Shown: positions 1 through 4,292 of the stretch, piece after piece
Position numbering within the stretch: position 1 is the first letter of the stretch
How the letters are laid out: each line of letters starts with the position of its first letter
Assembly: GCA_003525885.1 (NCBI GenBank)
Contig: DQIG01000129.1
Location: forward strand, 636-10,147
Length of the DNA stretch: 9,512 bases
From: Stenotrophomonas sp.
GTDB taxonomy: Bacteria; Pseudomonadota; Gammaproteobacteria; Xanthomonadales; Xanthomonadaceae
Direction of reading: 5' to 3'
Position numbers and translations under genes: made by a program
The notes under the pieces: generated by a model
What the model saw: only the letters and a program-made list of their open reading frames with translations
Told to the model about the DNA's origin: nothing
Databases searched by the model: none

Positions 1-840
1 CTCGCGCGCCACGTCCTGCAATTGCTGCCAGGTCTTGCGCGTGTAGAGCTGGTTGATGGTGTGCCAGGTGGCGAGGTTGAAATAATAGCTGGAGGGCACT
101 TCAGCGTTGCCGGCCAGGCGACCGCCCAGGCCCAGCAGCGGCATCACGCAGGACAGGCTGAAATACTTGTCGAAGTCGGTGCCGCCGATGTGCACGCCGC
201 CATTGGCCAGGATGTCGTCACGCCGCTCCTGGTGCGCCGCGCGCTGCGGCGACAGGCGCACCAGCGAAAAGTCCGACGTGCCGCCGCCGATGTCGGCGAT
301 CAGCACCAGCTCTTCGCCGCTGATGCGCGACTCGTAATCGAAGGCCGCGGCGATGGGCTCGAACTGGAATTCGATATCGGTGAAGCCGACGCTGCGCGCG
401 ATGTCTTCCAGCGTATCCTGCGCCAATTGGTCGGCGGCCAGGTCGTCGTCGACGAAATGCACCGGACGCCCCATCACCACGCGCGAGAAGGATTGGCCGG
501 CAGCGCGTTCGGCGCGCGTCTTGAGCTCGCCGATGAATTGCGCCAGCAAGCCGCGGTAAGGCAAGGCCCGGCCGCCGACTTCGGTCTGGCCGTCGATGGC
601 GCCGGAACCGAGCAGGCTCTTCAGCGAACGCATCAGGCGGCCTTCATAGCCGGACAAGTATTCATTAAGCCCGCTGCGGCCGTAGCTGAATTCATTTTCG
701 TCGGCGTTGAAGAACACCACCGATGGCAGCGTCGCCTTGCCTTCTTCCAACGGCAGCAGCAGGGATTCGCCCGCATCGGGACGCTGCCAGCCGACCGTGG
801 AATTGGAGGTGCCGAAATCCACCCCGCATGCGTTCGCCAT
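1..840 (-). CDS. yegD: Hsp70-family protein YegD-like, N-terminal 280 residues (runs off the window)
   Basis: Translating the minus strand from ATG at 840 gives 280 uninterrupted codons to the window edge, so the C-terminus is missing; the family is usually about 415-450 residues. The N-terminus begins MANACGVDFGTSNS, the Hsp70/actin phosphate-1 loop (residues 6-14). Residues 171-180 (IADIGGGTSD) match the phosphate-2 loop, EPIAAAFDYE (151-160) precedes it, and GGVHIGGTDFD lies at 194-204. These support an ATP-binding actin-fold domain. The sequence diverges from true DnaK and resembles the YegD branch, whose client and role are poorly defined; a cytoplasmic chaperone-like ATPase is the family inference. 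A strong Shine-Dalgarno (AAGGAG, plus-strand 847-852) lies 6 nt upstream and fixes the start. The gene follows cdh on the same strand, but a strong hairpin between them suggests it is transcribed separately. Confidence 0.85.
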   Translation of the reverse strand, partial: MANACGVDFGTSNSTVGWQRPDAGESLLLPLEEGKATLPSVVFFNADENEFSYGRSGLNEYLSGYEGRLMRSLKSLLGSGAIDGQTEVGGRALPYRGLLAQFIGELKTRAERAAGQSFSRVVMGRPVHFVDDDLAADQLAQDTLEDIARSVGFTDIEFQFEPIAAAFDYESRISGEELVLIADIGGGTSDFSLVRLSPQRAAHQERRDDILANGGVHIGGTDFDKYFSLSCVMPLLGLGGRLAGNAEVPSSYYFNLATWHTINQLYTRKTWQQLQDVARE

Positions 841-846
841 CGATTA

Positions 847-852
847 CTCCTT
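847..852 (-). promoter_or_regulatory. Ribosome binding site for the yegD-like gene
   Basis: On the minus strand AAGGAG is followed by TAATCG and then the ATG at 840. The match and spacing are near ideal and decide the start. Farther upstream (about 868-875) the AT-rich stretch TATATGAT could be a -10 box, but I see no convincing -35. Confidence 0.75.
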
Positions 853-986
853 CATTTTTGGGCCGGCAATCATATAGAAAAGGGCCGTGCTTGTCTGCAC
901 GGCGCTGCCGCCGTGTTCAAAGCAAGCAACATGCCGCCGGGCAGCATTGCCTTACCGGCAACACCGCACGCCCCCTCCAAATGACA

Positions 987-1018
987 ATGCCGGAGCGGCA
1001 CGCCTGCCGCTCCGGCAT
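987..1018 (-). terminator. Strong hairpin after cdh, probable terminator
   Basis: A perfect 14-bp inverted repeat: left arm ATGCCGGAGCGGCA at 987-1000, loop CGCC, right arm at 1005-1018. It begins 24 nt past the cdh stop codon on the minus strand. The following minus-strand bases (TGTCATTTGG) contain only a short T run, so termination may be weaker than for a canonical intrinsic terminator. It separates cdh from the yegD-like gene. Confidence 0.7.
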
Positions 1019-1042
1019 CATTGGCTTCCTCCGGTTATCGCC

Positions 1043-1789
1043 TTACCAGCGGCAATCGTGGTCCATCAGCACCTCGGCACTGCCTCTTTCCTGCAGATCG
1101 ACATTGACCGGCATGTTCACCAGGAAGAAACCGATGCTGCCATCTTCCAAGCGAGCACCGGTCAGCAGCAGCGATTGCGCGGCCATGGCGGAGGCGGCAA
1201 AGGCGTCGCGCGCGGCGGCCAGCTTGAACGGGTCGTCGGATTGCAGGGCATCGCCCGGCAGACGCATCACCCAATAGCGGTGCCCCTCGAATTGCCAGGG
1301 CATCCAGCGCCGCAGCGGATCGCCGCGATGGGCCGCCAGGCTCTCGGCGACATCGCGCCGCATGCAGTCGATATGGATATGCAGATGCAACTGGGAACGC
1401 GCGGCGGCTGAATTGACTTCCAGGCCGAGCTGCTCGTCAGCCAGCGGGCGTCCCAGCGCCTGCCCCACGCGGAAGCGCTGCTGCCAGGCATAGCCCCAGT
1501 AGTTCGGCGCGTCTGCCTCCAGCAATTCCGGGCTTTCGATGCCGGGCAAGCGGCGCGTTGGCATCAGCAGGTATTGGGCCGGACCGACGATGTCCTTGAG
1601 CACGACGAAACCGCGCTCCAGATCCACCGCCGCGCACGGCAAGGGGCTGCTGGTGGCGCGCATGTTGGGTACGCATTGCTCGCTGACGATTTCCCATAGC
1701 TTGTGCGGATCGGCGGCATGGGCCGATGGTCCGGCAATGGCGCCGGCCAGCAGGGAAAACAGGAAAGGCAGGAGAGTCGTCAGGCGCAT
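1043..1789 (-). CDS. cdh: CDP-diacylglycerol pyrophosphatase
   Basis: The 248-residue product matches the Cdh family, which hydrolyses CDP-diacylglycerol to phosphatidic acid and CMP in phospholipid metabolism; E. coli Cdh has 251 residues. Family features by eye are the LWEIVSEQCVPN start of the domain (31-42), GFVVLKDIVGPAQYLLMPTRR (60-80), IESPELL, NYWGYAWQQR, and SQLHLHIHIDC, where H135, H137 and H139 form the HIT-like histidine triad. The conserved C-terminal DHxC motif is also present (MDHDCRW). The N-terminus is a signal-peptide-like hydrophobic stretch with a possible Ala-His-Ala cleavage site at 23-25, so the enzyme probably acts at or beyond the inner membrane; an uncleaved anchor is also possible. 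A GTG at 1795 is in frame, but the ATG at 1789 puts the signal peptide at its natural start. No strong Shine-Dalgarno is visible for either. The gene lies 98 nt downstream of a MarR-like regulator on the same strand and could be co-transcribed. Confidence 0.92.
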   Translation of the reverse strand: MRLTTLLPFLFSLLAGAIAGPSAHAADPHKLWEIVSEQCVPNMRATSSPLPCAAVDLERGFVVLKDIVGPAQYLLMPTRRLPGIESPELLEADAPNYWGYAWQQRFRVGQALGRPLADEQLGLEVNSAAARSQLHLHIHIDCMRRDVAESLAAHRGDPLRRWMPWQFEGHRYWVMRLPGDALQSDDPFKLAAARDAFAASAMAAQSLLLTGARLEDGSIGFFLVNMPVNVDLQERGSAEVLMDHDCRW

Positions 1790-1887
1790 GATCACAAGCG
1801 GTCAGGTTCACCCCGGAGCGGGAGATGAGCAGCTTAGCGACCAGGTGTTTCGCCCGTGTGACGGCGCCGGGATGCCACGCAAAAAAC

Positions 1888-2250
1888 TCAGTCGTCGGTA
1901 TTGCGCGTTGCCTGCACCAGGCATTTGGAGAGCTTGTCGAAATGCAGCCAGGCGGCCTGGCTCAGTTCGACCTGTTTGCGGCGCGGGTCTTCGGTGTCGG
2001 CCAGCACGATCCAGCCTTTTTCCCGCATCGACTTGAGGCGGGTGTGCAGCATCGCCGGCGAACCGAATTCGCTTTGCGCCATCAGGTCGCGCACCGACAG
2101 GCGCTGCTGCTCCTGGCCGGCACGGGCGATATACGCCAGGATCCGGTCTTCCAGCGGATCCAGCGTTGCCAACGAAGGCAATCCCCGTAGTGCATCGGCC
2201 AGTTGCAGAAAGCGCAGATAGATATCCGCAGGCCTCTTGTTTTTACCCAT
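1888..2250 (-). CDS. MarR-like winged-helix DNA-binding protein
   Basis: A 120-residue protein beginning MGKNKRPADIYLRFLQLADAL. The middle (about 33-97) fits a winged-helix fold: a helix LEDRILAYIARAG (33-45), a helix-turn-helix LSVRDLMAQSEFGSPAMLHTRLKSMREKGWI (51-81), and a basic wing ADTEDPRRKQVELS (84-97), followed by a C-terminal helix likely used for dimerisation. The DPRRKQVELS wing is typical of the MarR family, though the protein is slightly short (MarR proteins are usually about 140-150 residues). It is probably a transcriptional regulator; ligand and targets are unknown. The start has no recognisable Shine-Dalgarno. The frame stays open upstream as far as a TAA at 2341-2343, but that stretch contains no ATG, GTG or TTG, so 2250 is the only usable start. 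It is divergent from the membrane-protein gene at 2485 and precedes cdh on the same strand. Confidence 0.8.
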   Translation of the reverse strand: MGKNKRPADIYLRFLQLADALRGLPSLATLDPLEDRILAYIARAGQEQQRLSVRDLMAQSEFGSPAMLHTRLKSMREKGWIVLADTEDPRRKQVELSQAAWLHFDKLSKCLVQATRNTDD

Positions 2251-2265
2251 AGCTACGCTGTTGGC

Positions 2266-2308
2266 GTTGTTGTGTTTCGCGTTGTTGTGTTTCGCGTTGT
2301 TGGTTTCG
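2266..2308. repeat. 15-bp tandem repeat, nearly three copies
   Basis: GTTGTTGTGTTTCGC occurs exactly at 2266-2280 and again at 2281-2295. A third, degenerate copy lacking two bases follows (GTTGTTGGTTTCG, 2296-2308). The array sits between the candidate promoter and start codon of the MarR-like gene, so it is probably in its 5' untranslated leader. The unit is a multiple of three and keeps the regulator frame open. Confidence 0.9.
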
Positions 2309-2358
2309 TTATGTCGCTGTTCGCAGCTGCTTTTACATCGTTACAGATTCGATAGCGG

Positions 2359-2387
2359 ATAATACGCCTAGCCCCGCCATAGCGCAA
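2359..2387 (-). promoter_or_regulatory. Candidate sigma-70 promoter for the MarR-like gene
   Basis: On the minus strand TTGCGC (plus-strand 2382-2387) is followed after exactly 17 bp by TATTAT (plus-strand 2359-2364). This would start transcription near 2352 and give a leader of about 100 nt containing the 15-bp repeats. The plus strand reads GATAAT at 2358-2363 in the same place, but I found no well-spaced -35 for it. The call is by eye only. Confidence 0.5.
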
Positions 2388-2484
2388 TATCCCCACTTTT
2401 TCAGCGGGCAGTGCGGGCGATTTAGCCACAACATGAGATTGCCTGCTGCAGGGCAGCATAGAAATCGGTAACATACGCGCCGTC

Positions 2485-3054
2485 ATGGATGCCTCGCCCA
2501 ATACCCAGTCGACCTTGCGCACGCACGTTGCCGCCGCGGCAGGCACCGCCATTTGTTATTTCCTTTTCTACAGCCTGAACGAATGGCTGTTCCGCCAGAC
2601 CGAATTCACCGAAGGCATCGCCTGGGTCTACCTGCCCGCCGGCGTGCGGCTGATCTGCACGCTGCTGTTTGCCGAAGCCGGCTGCGTCGGCTTGCTGCTG
2701 GGCTCGCTGGCCACCACCGCCACTTACCGACTGTTCCCCCATGACCCCATTACGGCGGCCGGCTACTGCCTGATCTCGGCCTTGGCGCCTTATATCGCCT
2801 ACCGTTTCACCTTGTCGGGCATGGACTTGCGGCGCTCGCTGGCGAACCTGACCACCACCCGGCTGATGGCCTGTATCCTGCTGTATGCGCTGACCAATCC
2901 GCTGTTCCAGTTGCTCTGGTTCGTCATGCGCGGCGCCTCCCCGCATTTCTGGAGCGGGCTGATCGTGATGTCGATCGGCGACCTGTTCGGCTCCATCATT
3001 GTTGCCTATCTGTTCAAATTCCTGCTGTCCTTCATTCGCTTGCCGCGCGGATAA
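2485..3054 (+). CDS. Integral membrane protein, MASE1-like, function unknown
   Basis: A 189-residue, very hydrophobic protein with about six predicted membrane segments (approximately residues 13-35, 45-62, 66-80, 89-107, 124-148 and 156-184) and no soluble domain. The segment YLPAGVRLICTLLFAEAGCVGLLLGSL (49-75) resembles the PAG-R-L motif of MASE1-type sensory membrane modules, but here no histidine kinase or GGDEF domain follows. I cannot assign a function; a stand-alone sensory or structural inner-membrane protein is possible. The start ATG has no good Shine-Dalgarno. An alternative start farther in would remove part of the first helix, so 2485 is preferred. The gene is divergent from the MarR-like regulator across 234 bp, which makes it a possible regulatory target. 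The next gene on the strand starts 167 bp downstream and probably has its own promoter. Confidence 0.75.
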   Translation: MDASPNTQSTLRTHVAAAAGTAICYFLFYSLNEWLFRQTEFTEGIAWVYLPAGVRLICTLLFAEAGCVGLLLGSLATTATYRLFPHDPITAAGYCLISALAPYIAYRFTLSGMDLRRSLANLTTTRLMACILLYALTNPLFQLLWFVMRGASPHFWSGLIVMSIGDLFGSIIVAYLFKFLLSFIRLPRG

Positions 3055-3164
3055 TCCTGCCCCTGACCCTCTCCTGCTGCGCCGCCACTTTCCTTCCCAA
3101 CAAATCTTTACGCAAACCCGGTTGATGTAATACGCACGACATAATTTCTCGTTACGCTGCGCAT

Positions 3165-3183
3165 CGCTATAAAACTTATAGCG
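3165..3183. promoter_or_regulatory. Palindrome overlapping a candidate -10 box upstream of exbD
   Basis: CGCTATAA (3165-3172), spacer AAC, then TTATAGCG (3176-3183) is a perfect 8-bp inverted repeat. The TATAAA at 3168-3173 could be a -10 element, with a poor TTTCTC -35 at 3145-3150 (17-bp spacing). An operator covering the -10 region is plausible. It does not obviously match a Fur box. The alternative is a chance AT-rich palindrome. Confidence 0.4.
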
Positions 3184-3208
3184 TTATGAATCGTATAACA
3201 ATGCTTCC

Positions 3209-3214
3209 GAGGAG
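3209..3214 (+). promoter_or_regulatory. Ribosome binding site deciding the exbD start
   Basis: GAGGAG lies 7 nt before the ATG at 3222. The earlier in-frame ATG at 3186 has no comparable site and would add 12 residues that do not look like ExbD. Confidence 0.7.
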
Positions 3215-3221
3215 TTGCAGC

Positions 3222-3626
3222 ATGCGTAGCTGGGATGAACCCAAGAAACGAAAAGCCCGCGTCGAGATCATTCCGATGATCGACGTGATGATGTTCCTGC
3301 TGGTGTTTTTCGTGCTCATCAGCATGAATGTGATCCCCGCGCTCGGCCTGAAGACCCAGCTCCCCAGCTCCAGCAGCGCGCAAGACCTCAAGCCCCAGGC
3401 CAAGGCCATCATCACCATCACCAAGGATGCGGTGCAGGTCGATGGCGAGAACACGCCTGTCGAAGGCCTGGTCGCCCGCCTCAAACAGATCCCCAAGGAA
3501 GGCGAGAAGCTCAACCTGATCATCAACAGCGACCGCGGCGTGGAAGTGCAGAAGCTGGTCGATGTGATGGACCAGCTCAAGCACGGCGGTTTCGATTCGA
3601 TTTCGATTGCCACCCGCAAGCAGTGA
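3222..3626 (+). CDS. exbD: ExbD/TolR-family biopolymer transport protein
   Basis: A 134-residue protein with the classical ExbD layout: a short basic cytoplasmic N-terminus (MRSWDEPKKRKARVE), one transmembrane helix (about 17-39) containing IPMIDVMMFLLVFF with the essential family aspartate at D21, and a periplasmic domain (about 60-134). ExbD works with ExbB and TonB in the inner membrane, coupling proton flow to energise outer-membrane receptors. The start is placed at 3222, not the upstream in-frame ATG at 3186, because GAGGAG (3209-3214) is 7 nt upstream and the N-terminus then matches family length. No exbB or tonB lies upstream; the preceding gene is an unrelated membrane protein. The next gene begins 2 nt after the stop, so the two are translationally linked. 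ExbD and TolR cannot be separated with certainty by eye. Confidence 0.9.
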   Translation: MRSWDEPKKRKARVEIIPMIDVMMFLLVFFVLISMNVIPALGLKTQLPSSSSAQDLKPQAKAIITITKDAVQVDGENTPVEGLVARLKQIPKEGEKLNLIINSDRGVEVQKLVDVMDQLKHGGFDSISIATRKQ

Positions 3627-3628
3627 CC

Positions 3629-4021
3629 ATGCGCGCGCCTTTCCTTTTCCGTTTCCGCGAATCGCTGGCAGGCCTGCCATCGCTGCTGGTGCTGCTGGCG
3701 CTGGTGATCACCACACTGCCGATGGCGCAGGCGACCGGCCTCCTGGCGTTCCAGCAGCGCACCTCGTGCCCGCCGTGGCCGGCGTCCTCGCCCCAGCCGA
3801 TCAACCTGCGCATCGACGCAGCGGGGGCTGTGTTCTGGAATGGCCAGCCGGCGGACGCTGTCGCGTTGGAGCAGTATCTGGTGCAGGCGCAACAGATGCC
3901 GCTGCAGCATCGCCCCTGGGTGCATCTGGCGACCGCCGCCGACACCGACTACGGAGACATGGCACGCGTGCTGCTGGCCGTCAGCCAGCATGGGCTGCGT
4001 GTCGACGCGCCCGGACTCTAG
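3629..4021 (+). CDS. Degenerate ExbD-like single-pass membrane protein
   Basis: A 130-residue protein with a short basic N-terminus, one hydrophobic helix (about 14-33, SLLVLLALVITTLPM) and a periplasmic domain. The pattern INLRIDAAGAVFWNGQPADAVALEQYL (58-84), WVHLATAADTDYGDMARVLLAVSQHGL (97-123) follows the strand-helix layout of ExbD/TolR periplasmic domains. The helix carries no aspartate where ExbD has its IDVM motif, so it probably cannot take part in proton translocation in the standard way. It begins 2 nt after the exbD stop (ATG 3629; an overlapping GTG at 3623 is also in frame) without a strong Shine-Dalgarno, suggesting translational coupling. It may be an accessory or regulatory partner of the exbD product. 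Assignment to the ExbD fold is inferred from pattern and context, not from strong motifs. Confidence 0.6.
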   Translation: MRAPFLFRFRESLAGLPSLLVLLALVITTLPMAQATGLLAFQQRTSCPPWPASSPQPINLRIDAAGAVFWNGQPADAVALEQYLVQAQQMPLQHRPWVHLATAADTDYGDMARVLLAVSQHGLRVDAPGL

Positions 4022-4045
4022 TGCCTGCACCGACAAGTCCCCTTG

Positions 4046-4126
4046 ATGAGCTTTGGCGGATTTCGGCGCGCGCTGTCGCAGCCAGCACCAAAGCGGAGGG
4101 CGGTGAACAGTACCGTCCGGTTCTAA
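4046..4126 (+). pseudogene. Possible truncated start of a third operon gene at the junction
   Basis: An ATG 24 nt after the previous stop opens 26 codons (MSFGGFRRALSQPAPKRRAV and six more) before a TAA at 4124-4126. The basic, proline-containing N-terminus would suit the cytoplasmic tail of a membrane protein such as TonB, the expected next gene of an exbD cluster, with the rest lost at the junction. There is no clear Shine-Dalgarno, and the stretch may equally be noncoding IS or junction sequence. Confidence 0.2.
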
Positions 4127-4159
4127 ATGGCCCTCAGTTGTCGCAAATGGCCGTCAATT
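4120..4159. repeat. 20-bp direct repeats
   Basis: GTTCTAAATGGCCCTCAGTT is followed without a gap by GTCGCAAATGGCCGTCAATT. The period of 20 bp is close to two helical turns, so a protein could bind both copies on the same DNA face. A partial third copy of the last part follows at 4161-4168. Confidence 0.85.
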
Positions 4160-4220
4160 GCGTCAATTCCGCGTGAAATAGTGTCGATCATCACGCCGTG
4201 ATTTTTACCGCTTGTTTACA
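4120..4220. mobile_element. Possible IS21-family element end, remnant without transposase genes
   Basis: Two 20-bp direct repeats lie at 4120-4139 and 4140-4159 (15 of 20 bases identical, sharing AAATGGCC), and CGTCAATT is repeated at 4152-4159 and 4161-4168. Read on the minus strand from 4220 the sequence starts TGTAAACAAGCGGTAAAAAT. IS21-family elements are known for TG-CA type termini followed by several internal repeats bound by the IstA transposase, and this layout fits. No istA or istB coding sequence is present, so at most one end is here. The body would have lain to the left, and the true left limit is unknown (between 4022 and 4120). The alternative is an operator array, for example for an AraC-type activator, in front of the receptor gene. 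Confidence 0.4.
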
Positions 4221-4228
4221 AAGGAGAC

Positions 4229-4259
4229 GCTGCCGCCATGCAGGGGGGAGCGCGGCAGC
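4229..4259 (+). other. Hairpin in the leader of the first TonB-dependent receptor gene
   Basis: GCTGCCGC (4229-4236) pairs perfectly with GCGGCAGC (4252-4259) across a 15-nt loop. It starts just after an AAAGGAG sequence (4220-4226) and ends 33 nt before the start codon. It could affect leader structure; no T tract follows, so it is not a terminator. Confidence 0.35.
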
Positions 4260-4292
4260 CCATGTCCCGACATTCCTTTGGAGAGAGAGCGA

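Noticed and set aside
898..915. CACGGC / GCCGTG inverted repeat upstream of the yegD-like gene
   Set aside because: Only 6 bp with a 6-nt loop in GC-rich DNA; expected by chance and not supported by a T tract.
22..984. Long plus-strand reading frame of 320 codons
   Set aside because: It lies antisense to the Hsp70-like gene, whose motifs are unmistakable; low-complexity composition and no family resemblance.
3108..3680. Minus-strand reading frame of 190 codons across the exbD region
   Set aside because: Antisense to exbD, which has a clear ribosome binding site and the IDV membrane motif.
4022..4292. Searched for tRNA genes or phage attachment sites that could explain the junction
   Set aside because: No cloverleaf-like sequence or duplicated att core could be seen; the IS-end explanation fits better.
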